A DNA stretch of 23,482 nt from Hypsibius dujardini (lineage: Eukaryota; Tardigrada; Eutardigrada; Parachela; Hypsibiidae): contig LRSR01008329.1 of the NCBI GenBank assembly GCA_001579985.1, forward strand, positions 1-23,482, read 5' to 3'. Of this stretch, positions 9,236-19,131 are shown piece after piece. The number at the start of each line of letters is the position of its first letter. Positions within the stretch are counted from its first letter, which is position 1. Made by a program: the position numbers and the translations under genes. Below the pieces are notes generated by a model that was given only the letters and a program-made list of their open reading frames with translations, was not told the origin of the DNA and did not search any database.

Positions 9236-9760
9236 ATGGAGCATGTAATGGCTGCAATGGAATGCTTGGAATCGGGCTTGAACGCCATCCAACGGATACA
9301 AACTGTGTATAGTGACCTCGCGAATACCGAAGCGCCAGCAGTAAGAGAGCAAGGTCTCTCCTTGGGCATACTAGCGCTCTCCTCGTCCGCTTGTCTTTTA
9401 TCCCCTGTCGCTCCGAAAGAGCAGCTCGAAGTGGCCTTGCATAAAAGTGGGCAATGCTGCCGGTCAGTAATGTTACAGCTACAAGGTTAGTATAGTCAAT
9501 ATAAACCGGTACTGCTAATTTCCCTTTTCTGCACTCGCATAAGCTGATGCTACGGTATTGTGGTTTGACGTAGACATTACTAAGATAACTAAACTGGGGC
9601 GACAGAAATCGGTCAAGCAAACGAAACGACGCATGTTTCAAGAACAGATCTGGACAAATAAACCAATACCATAATTTGAATTACTATTATTGGACCTAAA
9701 TATTGCCTAGGTGATTGTCTACTATTACCGGGTGCGGAAGAACTTTTGGTACTACACTAA
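9236..9760 (+). CDS. Small two-exon gene, unknown function
   Basis: Exon 1 runs from the ATG at 9236 to 9485 (donor CAAG/GTTAGT). Exon 2 runs from 9711 (acceptor TATTGCCTAG) to TAA at 9758-9760, joining in phase 1 to give 99 residues. The peptide starts MEHVMAAMECLESGLNAIQR, contains SGQCCRSVMLQLQGD across the junction and ends GAEELLVLH. It looks helical and soluble, with no signal peptide and no membrane helix; I recognise no family. The 225-bp intron is AT-rich while the exons are GC-richer. Odd point: an ATG at 9161 opens the same frame for 24 codons and stops at TAG (9233-9235), directly abutting the ATG at 9236. The true start could be 9236 with a short upstream frame, or the TAG may be a recent mutation. 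The splice match supports a real gene; the function is unknown. Confidence 0.55.
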
Positions 9761-11508
9761 AACTGCTGAATGTAACCCTATATGAACTGATAAAAACAAA
9801 TAATGCTGTATTTCGGAAGAAGACCTATAGGTCGGTGAAACATTTGCTTGGATCGACGTTGGGGCAGGAGCAGGGCAGGTGCTATGCATTGGTTAGTGGC
9901 AGCACCTAAAAATTAAGCGTGGCCTGGCTAATGGTAGACTTTGCTAAGTTCGCTGACCCAGATCAAAACTGGTTCGCATTTCTCAAAGCAGAGCGTGAGC
10001 AACAAAAAGTTGAAACACATATGTTGTAGTACTTTGATGGGGTTATCCCATGCAACAACAAAAAATCAGTTTGACGGCAAATTTGGTTTTGAGAAAAAAG
10101 AAAATCTCGCAGGGTCAAGTTCAGCCAGTTTTTTAAATTTGCATCCCTAACTTTAGACCAAAATTGGAGACCTAAATGTAACAACAAACACTATTTTTTT
10201 AATAACAAAATTGTTGCAATAATTTGGCTCTTTAATTTTATTAAAATTATCCCAATCGCGTAACAACTGAGAAAGTTATTAGCGTGGACCCGTACACCAC
10301 CTTTGAGTCTCAAAAGTTTTACATTTTTTTAAAAGATGGTTTTGATGGGTCTCTCTCAATTTAGTGGTGCACGATTAATTGAATATTTCTGATTTTTTGG
10401 GTGTCTTAACAATGAGTCTGTCAGTACTTATTTTACATTTGGTTTCGATCAAAACACATTTTAAAAGCAGATAAAACGAGGGAAAAGCTATCTTATAATA
10501 TATTCTGAAATTTTAGTTTTCTGTGTTTTTTACTTTTAGTTTTTTCAATTTTCATATTTTTCTCTATTTTGAAGATTTTAGTTTTTCTGTGGTTTCACTT
10601 TTCGTTAAATCAGATTTTTTTAGTTTTCCATTTTTCGTCTTTTTGTTTTTTCATAGTTCTCATGTAGGCCCTTGGGTCAATCGTGAAACAGTTGTCAGGA
10701 GGCAAGCAAGTAGGCAAGCCAGGTCGCAGCCCGAACTTGATTAGTTTCAATCAGCACGTACAAAAACAAACAGTCAATCATGATGTCTGAAAGACAGAAT
10801 GTCCGGAATGAGACGCAATGCAAAACGTCGGGGTGTGCCGTTTAAAAAATCATTCAGTGCCACGTGTCCGGGCCGTCTCTCGTGCCCCATGAACAGTGCC
10901 TCTGTATACCTGTTCGTATGTCTGGGTGGTGTTTGCCTCATCAGCACCCGATAAAAAAAAGCGCCAAAAAAGCGCAAGGAAACCCAACACCCAACTTCTG
11001 ACACCACTTGAAAATAAGCTGCTTGCCTGGCTTGCCTGTGCAATTCAATTAAGGACCTTCATGGATCACTGAATGAGAAAACAATACTTCCCATTCGGTC
11101 AACATTTTCAGCCGCGTCATATGTGCGGAAACTAAAGGAAGACACATGAGGGTTTGAGGTAGGCAACTTTGACGTGCGACAACAAAAAAAGGTTGTTCGG
11201 GCCAAAGAGGGTCAGGTTTCTCCCCGGTGAACGGAAATACAGAATTAACCCTGGACTGTTTGTATGCATGTGAAGGAACCAAGACTCCTACGTACTCGTG
11301 TTATTCAGATTAGAAAGAACTGAACAGAAAAAAAACAATACTGAAAGCATACAAACAGCTTCAGTTGGTCAATGCTGGTGACGTACAGGTACCGGATAAA
11401 CTAGCTCGATTAAAGGATTTTTTTCATCCTTGAACACGTCCAAGAACGGAAGCGGAAGAGGACTGGTGGCTTTAATTTCTCAGCCGGAAGCTCTGGCTTC
11501 ACCATGCC
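9761..11508. other. Long AT-rich intergenic stretch
   Basis: No gene is supported. It contains a strongly T-biased tract (about 10500-10655) listed separately. The word AGGCAAGCCAGG near 10711 recurs inverted (CCTGGCTTGCCT) near 11027, which may be the ends of an old inverted-repeat insertion. Open frames on both strands at 10774-11282 have no recognisable features. Confidence 0.3.
10500..10655 (+). repeat. T-rich strand-asymmetric tract
   Basis: About 150 bp in which the plus strand is mostly T, in runs such as TTTTTTACTTTTAGTTTTTT, with very few A runs. This is low-complexity sequence; the one plus-strand frame across it (10523-10744) codes mainly Phe and Ser and is not a gene. Confidence 0.8.
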
Positions 11509-11693
11509 ATGAGCAATACCTCAAAGATGCCTCGGGTTAATCACAGTCCAGTTGGGGAGGGCGCTGGGGGATCGTGGTTCGGCGGCTCAACCGAAACACT
11601 CGGCCGGGCGACCTCGGAGACGGAACTCGTAGTTCGAACCGGATCCTCAGTGGGATCATTCAGTTCTGCCTTCACCATGGATGCGGATTTAAG
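11509..11693 (+). CDS. Candidate alternative 5' exon of the Kv channel gene
   Basis: The ATG at 11509 opens a GC-rich frame of 61 codons plus two bases, ending at a strong donor (TTTAAG/GTTAGT). It codes MSNTSKMPRVNHSPVGEGAG at the start and SAFTMDADL at the end, a Gly/Ser/Thr-rich polar segment without a fold. It ends in phase 2, which is the phase needed to join the Kv T1-domain exon at 14754; it would also join in frame to a possible acceptor inside the 14057 exon (TAATGAG/C at 14060/14061). That makes an alternative Kv N-terminus the simplest reading, as known for Shaker genes of other animals. The link rests on phase and position only; it might belong to another gene. Confidence 0.45.
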
Positions 11694-11984
11694 GTTAGTA
11701 CAGTACACCGCACGAGACTATACAGCGCTGTAAAATATGATATTATAATACAAAAAAAATCTCGTTTAATGTCCGGTACCAGATCAGACCTGATTAGTAT
11801 GTCAAAATTATTTTTCCTATCATATCGCACATAATTAAAAAAATCAATATATTGTTTAGTTTTAATGTTTGCAAAGACTTTGTTTTTAGTTTGTTTAATA
11901 CTTTTGTCTAGCTGTGGTTTGTATGGTTTTGACCCAGTCAATGAATGAATCAATACAGCAGTCTTTCAAAACAATAGTTTTATT

Positions 11985-12387
11985 GGAGTGGCTATTTTAC
12001 TCCCCTCCCCCTTTTGGAGCCCAAGCACCCCGACTATTTTAAAAGTAATTTATTAGTACCCAGTAAAAGGCTGGAAACTTCACCCTCCCTGTACACGTCA
12101 CCAGGGGTCCAAATCATTCCACTGCTATTTTACCCTTCCCATATTATCCTTCCGTCCTTCGTCTGTCTGACCGTTCTTTGTCCGTCTGTTGATTATCAGT
12201 CCATTGTCAGATAGATGATCCAACAACGGGCAACGACTGAACAGGTAGCGGACGGAGGAACGGGTAGCATGAGAGGGGAAAATAGCCAGGGCGCTATTTT
12301 GCTTCCATTGATATACTCATGGGGGGGGGGTAACCCAGCCGGGGTGCTATTGGGCTCCACAAGGGAGGGGTGAAATAGTTGTAGCGT
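11985..12387. mobile_element. Foldback element family C, single copy
   Basis: The left end reads GTGGCTATTTTACTCCCCTC then TTTTGGAGCCCAAGCACCCC. The reverse complement of the right end reads CAACTATTTCACCCCTCC then TGTGGAGCCCAATAGCACCC. These make terminal inverted repeats of about 50-55 bp with few differences. The interior has no open frame for a transposase, so it is a non-autonomous, MITE-like insertion. The exact ends and any target duplication could not be fixed. Confidence 0.6.
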
Positions 12388-13188
12388 GATTTTATTTCTT
12401 CTTTGAGAGAAATTCGGTTATTTTTCTTGACCGTTGGTCACTCACAGGCCATACGCGAAAGACCAGCAGTGTTTTTTGTAGCTTCTCGACTTATAACCAA
12501 TCTCCAGGCTACAACAGGGGCCGCAATTTTTTAAGTTTCAACTATCTGACAGTATTCGGTGACCTTGACGACCCAAAAAAGCAAAAGCATGTTCCACTTT
12601 GGCAATTTTGATCGGATTATAATGATAAATAATTAATTAAGTAATTAAGCTGAACGTTGTCAAAGCTCTCTTATTTTTAACCATACGATATCTGCAGCAA
12701 TTAGATCAATTTACAGTTCAGTTTACAAAAGTTCAGTTTACAAGAGTTCAGTTTTACCAGACAGCTTAACCGGTTTGAGGAATAAAAAGCGGAGCTCGCT
12801 CCAGTAGAAATTTGCGCTGTATTCTGTTGTGAATGGGGCTGAAAATAGATGAGGCCTCCGGATTAATCGAAGATTTGTGAAACATAAATTGGCCCTACAC
12901 CCGGTCGTCGATCGTTACCATTGGCCACTGCAAACAAAAGTGTGCGGTGAAGTTTCGGGATCGATTAACATCATCATTGGCGTGGGAACGTTTGAGCTGG
13001 CTATGCCACATCAAATCGATAGATGATGGGCAAATCAACCGCGAGCGCTGCCGGTTAAACTTTGCCTTGCACATATGTACAGATGTAATCCATTGTGCCA
13101 CACCTTCCGTCCATACACAACCGCAACGTCTCAGTGCGTGGCATATGGGTACGAACGTATATGGATCCCTTAATCTCGAACATAGCCC
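12388..13188. other. Spacer with short tandem repeat
   Basis: The word AGTTCAGTTTACAA recurs about three times with slight variation at 12715-12760. A GC-richer block from 12880 to 13200 has an open plus frame (12947-13201) without recognisable protein features. No gene is called. Confidence 0.35.
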
Positions 13189-13692
13189 GAGGCTCGTTTA
13201 GGGTTCTACAGATCGGAACCAGGACCCCTCAGAGTAGGGCGAGGGGGTGAGCATAGGGCAAAATACATTTTTTTCATGATTCAACCCAAAATTCGGCCTT
13301 TTATTTTGATCAGTTTGAAACTTGTGGGGGGAGTAAGAGTCTGATTTCCAAAGAATTTCAAAATGTTTTCAAAAACATTGGTTTTTAATTAAATTTAGAC
13401 CGGTTTTGAGTGTTTTGGACCTTGCATTTGTATTCATCGATAAAGAGCTTAAATTGGGCCTTAAAAAACCTCAAATTTGAACGAAAAACTGTTGTTGAAC
13501 ATGTGTTGAAATCCCAGGGGCCCCTGGAAAACCGACCCCCCCCACAGCCCCATAAGTTTCAAAATTACCGGGGATAAAAGGCCGAATATCGGATTCAATC
13601 TTAAAAAAAATGAATCTCGTCCGTTTGCCCACCCCCTGGCCCTACCATGAGGGGTCCTGGTTCGGACTTGTAAGGACCCTAGACGAGCCTCT
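13189..13692. mobile_element. Foldback element family A, copy 1
   Basis: This roughly 500-bp unit aligns colinearly with 16857-17376. Shared landmarks include GTCGGAACCAGGACCCCTC / ATCGGAACCAGGACCCCTC, TTTGTATTCATCGATA, and AACATGTGTTGAAATCCCAG. Its left end (GAGGCTCGTTTAGGGT) matches the reverse complement of its right end (GAGGCTCGTCTAGGGT), and similarity between the two halves continues inward for most of the element. It has no transposase frame. It lies about 360 bp upstream of the Kv start codon at 14057. The word TAGCCCG occurs just outside both ends and may be a displaced target-site duplication. Confidence 0.8.
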
Positions 13693-14056
13693 GGAAGTAG
13701 CCCGTGTATAGCTTCGTACCTAGACAAATATTGGTATTGGGGTACTCTTCGTAGAAGGATTGTCGTGTGCGAAAACTTAAACATGGTGATGTGACGTTAG
13801 AGGGATGGCCTTGATCGTTTGTGGACTCTGTTTCCGAGGTCACGATTCCATCCGATTTTTCGTTCGTTCTTTTTTAATCCGCGATACGAATCTTACGATT
13901 TGCTCATCTTTTCCGTCACTGTCCTTGATTTACGAGCATACTATTCAATCGCCCCGTGTAAGGATCATGTTACTTCATTCGCGATCTCGGTGCCCTGGGC
14001 GACCTCCATCCTATTCCCCTTACGCCCCGGCACCACGCTCTTTGGCGTCCTTTATA
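13693..14056 (+). other. Sequence upstream of the Kv start, probable 5' UTR or promoter
   Basis: The frame of the first Kv exon stays open back to an ATG at 13805, but the peptide it would add is Cys/Phe/Arg/Ser-rich and unlike a channel N-terminus. I therefore place the start at 14057 and regard this stretch as leader or promoter. No clear TATA box was recognised. Confidence 0.35.
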
Positions 14057-17000
14057 ATGAGCATATCAGCGCCTGAGAATACCAGCGGATCGCTCGATCC
14101 GATAATTAAAATAGACGAGGATGATAAGCGGCGGTACGCATTTTTATACACACACTGATGAAAAATATGACTCCATGCCTGTCCATTTCAACGGAAGAAG
14201 CGATTGAAGCTAAATTACAACTGTTCTTTATATTCGATTCGAAATCAACAATTTTTTTCAAAGTTTTGTTGTCACAATTAAAACTTTACACAACTGTAGA
14301 ATTAAATTATCTTAATTTACTAGAAAATAATTTGTGAAACTCAAAGGTTATAATTGCCGGAACTACGAAAGTTCTAATGATCCGATCTTAATGCCCGGCG
14401 ATTCACACATTTTCTAACAATTGTTTGTTGTCTTATTTGAAATTTAACAAATATTTAATTAATTCAGAACCAACTATTTATTTCATACCCAGGAGAAGAT
14501 TCATATTTTTCTGATGTTTGCCATTGTTTGAAAATTCATTAAAATTGCCTATCATTTTATAGATGTAATTCGACATTAATTTGGCTACCCGAACGCACGG
14601 AAGACGTTGCACGGAGAAGCCCGAGACAAGACTCAACGATTTGTGATCCCCAGTTTTTCAATTTGTTTTTAAATTTTATATTAAGTGTAATAAATTTCTA
14701 ACTACATAGTGACACCTATAATTACATTTTAATGGCAACTAAAAACATTTCAGACATCCCTGGAGCTCCGGGTTTCCCAACAATCCTCCAGACGACATTC
14801 TGACCATCAACATCGGTGGATTCCAGTACCAGACACGAGCCAGCACCCTTGCCCGGATCCCCAAATCCCTCTTAGCCGATCCGAAGCGCCGAGACGCCTT
14901 CTACGACGCCGGGACGAAATCGTACTTCTTCGACCGTAATCGCCTGGCATTCGACTCCATCCTCGAGTACTACCGCACCGGGAAGATCGTCCAACCGACC
15001 ACTGTCCCTATCCACGTATTCGTCCGTGAAATGCTCTTCTTCGACCTGGGTGACGAAATGATCCACAAATTTCTCCGCGCCGAGGAGCTCCACGACGAAC
15101 CGGAAATTCTACCGACGAACAAAGTCCAGCTCCTCGTTTACGACCTCTTCAACTGTCCGGACAGTTCGATCTTCGCTCGTGCCATCGCGATTTTTGATAT
15201 TTGCATGGTCTTAACAGCCATCATAGCTCTTTGTGTTATTTCTCTGCAGGTAATTGTTTAAGATTAATTCAAGCTAATCATTTAACCCGTTAACATCCGG
15301 TGGCAGACCGGACACCATTTGAGTGCCAGAGGTATTTTTTCCTTTCATAGTTCTCTCTTATTAAGAAAACATTTAATTTTTAATTCTTTTAGGCGACTTT
15401 GAAAAATTCGTGTCTTTTTATCCACTGTTGAGTTAGATGAAAAATTACCGATGAAAACTGCTTCTTGCACTTATCCGCTCCATATTTGGTCAAAACATTA
15501 ATCAGTAGATGAGTTTCTATAGTAGTCAGTTTTATTCATTAATCAACGAAGGCGTCCGAGTTTTGTCAAATTCTGACAAAAACTTAGACGCTTTCGTTGA
15601 CCACTGGCCACGAGCCAGTCCACAATCCGACTAAGATAATTATTTTTAGAGACTTTCAATAAATGGTTAACTTGGTGGATAAAAAAAACCACATATAATC
15701 TAATCTAAATGATTTATGACAAATCTAAATTAAGTCTCACAGCCCACGCCAATCTGAATGACTGAATATCGATACTATTAACAAGAATCCCATTAATAAT
15801 AATTACGTAGCGAAATAAGGGATTGCTTATAAAATATATGAACAAGGTAATAAAGTACCTCTGCAGAATAATTTTAGTCTGGGGTATTGTGCAATTCGAT
15901 AGAAAAGTATATACATCATCTATGACGGGCAGATGCATTTTTATCTAAATGATTTAAATTAACCCCTAATCCATCAGAATTAAAAGATTGTTTCACGACA
16001 AATATTTTAATTTAATTAATTTAATTAATATTATCAATTAGTGTTAATCCAATTTAAATGCCTTTTTTTGAAAGATTTGTAATATTTTCTTTTGTTTTGG
16101 TATGGGAAGAATTATAAATAGTTTTAATTTAGTTTAAACTTTTTAATTCGGATTCGAGAGGCCTATTGCTGAATGGAAATAAATTGCAGTTACAATTGTA
16201 AATTAAATGACAGCTAACATTTACCATCGGTTACAGGCCTTTCAAGATGTCGTTCCGGTGGGCGATTTCGGCAACGAAACGGTGCAACACCGGAAGTTTG
16301 AATACAAAGTGAATGCTTTCAGCAATCCATTCTTCGTGGTCGACGTGATCTGCAACAGTTGGTTCATCTTTGACATTGTCGTCCGATTCGCCGCGTCCCC
16401 AGAGAAACGCCTCTTTTTCTGCAACTTCATGGCCATCGTGGATGTCCTATCCATTACGCCATTTCTGGAGGATGTCATTGTCACGGCCACCACCAACGGG
16501 CGGAGCAGTGGACCGTCCATCAATTTTCTACTGGCTTTCCGGATTTTGCGGCTGTTTCGGGTGTTTAAAGTCCTCAAAATGGACGACTATTCGGATGGGC
16601 TGAAGGTGCTGACGCAGACGTTGCGCAGCGCGAAGAAGGAGCTCGGCATTATGGTTCTGTTTTTGGTGGTCGGGGCCATTTTTTTCTCCACGACCATGTA
16701 TTACGCGGAACGCGAGACCACCAACACCGATTACACCAGCATTCCGGCGTCCTTTTGGTGGGCCGTCATCACATGTAAGAAAACTGTACTTTGCTACAGG
16801 GGTCGTCACCAACATTTGCTCAACTTTGAAGGGTTTGCATAAATGAACAGTACATTAGAGGCTCATTTGGGGTCCTTACAGGTCGGAACCAGGACCCCTC
16901 GTGGTAGGGCCAGGCGGTGGGCAAAGGGGCAAAATGCTTTTTTTCAAGATTGAACCTAAAATTTGGCCTCTTATCCCTGATCATTTTGAAACTTATAGGG

Positions 17001-18122
17001 GTGTGAGGGTCTTATTGCCGGGCACCCTGGGATTTTGAAAAGTGTTCAAAAACGTCAGGTTTTCGTCGAATTTGGACCCTTCTAGAATTTTTTGAACCTC
17101 CCATTTGTATTCATCGATAGAGAGCTTATATTGGACCTCAAAAAACCTTAAATTCAAACGAAAAACTGTATTTTTGAACATGTGTTGAAATCCCAGGGGC
17201 CTCCTGGAAATTAGATCTCCAAATCCCCAAAAGTTTTAAAATGATTAAGGATAAAAGGCTCAACTTTGGGTTCAATCTTAAAAAAATGATATTTTACTCC
17301 TTCGCCCGCCCCCCGCCCCCTGGCCCTACCATGCGAAGTTCTGTTTCCGACCTGTATGGACCCTAAATGAGCCTCTGCAGTATAGTTGCCGTAATACCCA
17401 TACTTGCAGAAAATGTGGTAAATAGAGTTTAGATCATTTTTCAAATGAAATTATTCTCAGATTGTTTGCTGGATAGATTCTTCGGTACTTCGTGAAAGAA
17501 GACGGTCAATTATGGCTAATTGTGCTGCTTAAAGCCAGATGATTTTTTTATTGAAACAAGATGCCTTTTTGTCGATCTCGCCGGGCGTTAGTGCAATGCC
17601 AGCCTTCCACGCAAAAAAGGTATTGTGGAAGCATAAGAAATAACTTTGTTGCTTATAACGGTCAAAGTCAAAATCGGATCAGGTAGGCGGAGCATCCAAG
17701 ATTGTAGAAGGTTATATAGCACGACTGTCTGGTTGGGCGGCAGTTATTTTCTCAAAAACTGATTATTCTGTAAAGAGAATTGGTAACTCAATTAGTCATC
17801 TGTTTTCTGAAAGAATTTAATGGATTTTGATGAACCTAAATGATGGGGAAAATCATTCAAAGATGAGCAAATATAAGTGACGACCCCTGTATTTTTTCAA
17901 AACGGTTGTCAACAATTCTACTACTCGCAACAAGGTACATGGTACATTCGAACATTTATACATTTACCGAAAAGTAATACACAATTATGAAGATTGGCAA
18001 ATCGCGATGTTTTTTGAAATAAAATCAACTATTGCTCATTTGTCAAAACGACCAATCATATATATGTACTTCGATTACACAGTTGTTGGTGTTATTTAAA
18101 GGTTTGAGAAATATTAATTTAC

Positions 18123-18162
<40 letters not shown>

Positions 18163-19072
18163 ATTATTAACTAATTATTATTGTTTTTGGACTTCATTAA
18201 AATCGTGAAAATGGGAAAATCACCACAAAAAACAGACAATCACTTGAAATTCTTCATTCAAAATAAATAGGAAAGTTACAAGCGACGCAAATATTTCAGA
18301 TTGGTTTTCGAATAGTAGTTACGTTCACAGAAAACTGTTACGCCGCAGGTGGTCAATAAAACATACTGAAATCAGGTCTTCAAGAACATTATTACAGTTT
18401 CTGAAAAATTATGTGTAAGAGTCTAATTATTCTGTTTCAATTTAAAAGACGTTTTTGACATATTTTAAGATGCACTTTTGAGGAAATTTCCAACTCCACA
18501 TTGACTATTTTGATTGAATTGTACTAGTAGGTTTACTATTGCAGAATCTGACGGAAGAGCATGACGTTTTTGTGCAATATGTTACCAGCTTTAGTATTGA
18601 ATTACACGCAACAATTTGGATCATAAGAGATGCAATGCAACACGTTGTGTCAGGTGTCCAACACTACTTTCTCGTAGTTAAAGATGACATCACGCGTGAT
18701 TTTACCTTTATTGCAGGGACCACAATCGGTTACGGTGACATCTACCCGAAAACGCCCGGCGGAAAGGTTGTCGGATGTATCTGTGCCATTACGGGGGTAC
18801 TGGCTTTGGGAATGATTATTCCGCCGGTCGTTCGACGCTTTGAACACTACTTTTATCGTACGTATATAGGACGTACGAATTAAATTGATGATCAAAGAAG
18901 AAGACAATTTGAAAAAAGTGGGAAACTGTTTGCAGGAGCGCAAAATATGGTAGAGTTGGAGCTGGTCTTCCGGGAGCATTATGCCAGTCGAAAGAGTGCC
19001 AAACCGGGCGGGCTAGAGGGACGGTATACGAAGCGTACCAGCAGCTTGAAAGACTTCTTCGCTATTACCTGA
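14057..19072 (+). CDS. Shaker-type voltage-gated potassium channel alpha subunit
   Basis: Exons: 14057-14133, 14754-15249, 16237-16774, 18717-18857 and 18936-19072 (TGA). They are consistently phased and give 462 residues. Kv channels are tetrameric plasma-membrane K+ channels that repolarise excitable cells. Seen: T1 domain at about 40-135 (ILTINIGGFQYQTR, YFFDRNRLAFDSIL) without the HX5CX20CC zinc motif of Kv2-4, hence Kv1-like. S1 lies at 168-190; the S1-S2 loop has a sequon at Asn204; S2 is at 222-242 with the charge-transfer Phe and acidic partners kept as Asp. S4 is at 287-306 with Arg at 293, 296 and 299 and Lys at 302 and 305; S5 at 327-346; pore FWWAVITWTTIGYGDIYP at 364-381; S6 at 388-412. 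Odd: Trp371 precedes the filter, the fourth S4 charge is Lys, and the S6 PVP hinge reads IIPP (404-407). Tyr380 sits at the external TEA site. The C-tail is short (about 45 residues). The pore codon 371 is split by a 1.9-kb intron. A possible alternative first exon lies at 11509. Confidence 0.92.
15543..15600. repeat. Inverted repeat in Kv intron 2
   Basis: The left arm TCAACGAAGGCGTCCGAGTT plus TTGTCA (from 15543) is mirrored by the right arm ending in ACTTAGACGCTTTCGTTGA (to 15600). The arms are about 26 bp with three or four mismatches and a loop of about 5 bp. It would fold into a strong hairpin in DNA or in the intron RNA. Confidence 0.85.
16857..17376. mobile_element. Foldback element family A, copy 2, inside Kv intron 3
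   Basis: The left end AGAGGCTCATTTGGGGTCCT pairs with the right end, whose reverse complement is AGAGGCTCATTTAGGGTCCA. Similarity continues inward through GGTAGGGCCAGG, AAGATTGAACC, TTTTATCC/CTTATCCC, CCTGGGATTT and GTTCAAAAA, so the arms span most of the 520 bp. There is no coding capacity. It begins 82 bp after the donor of Kv exon 3, within the intron and in the sense of transcription. CAGTA occurs just outside both ends, a possible target-site duplication. Copy 1 lies at 13189-13692. Confidence 0.85.
18123..18160 (+). repeat. (TTA)n microsatellite in Kv intron 3
   Basis: About twelve uninterrupted TTA/ATT units, followed by degenerate copies to about 18180. A simple repeat, likely length-variable. 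Confidence 0.95.
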
Positions 19073-19125
19073 TCACATGCTACTCGCATCATCGTGTCTT
19101 CCTGGAATTTACTGTATTCGACGTC

Positions 19126-19131
19126 AATAAA
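19126..19131 (+). promoter_or_regulatory. Polyadenylation signal AATAAA (Kv gene)
   Basis: A canonical hexamer 54 bp after the Kv stop codon, fitting a very short 3' UTR. Confidence 0.5.

Noticed and set aside
13805-14056. N-terminal extension of the Kv protein to the ATG at 13805
   Set aside because: The frame is open, but the added peptide is Cys/Phe/Arg/Ser-rich and not channel-like; it is more likely leader sequence.
15286-15345. piggyBac-like end (TTAACCCGTTAAC) in Kv intron 2
   Set aside because: TTAA followed by CCC resembles such ends, but no matching opposite terminus was found in the intron.
16242-16815. Long minus-strand frames opposite Kv exon 3
   Set aside because: They are shadows of the GC-rich exon 3; the plus-strand protein matches Kv S2-S5 throughout.
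18539-18716. Open reading frame running into the Kv pore exon
   Set aside because: It is intron read-through: a good acceptor (TTTATTGCAG) precedes GG ACC ACA, and the upstream peptide has no match to the Kv pore region.
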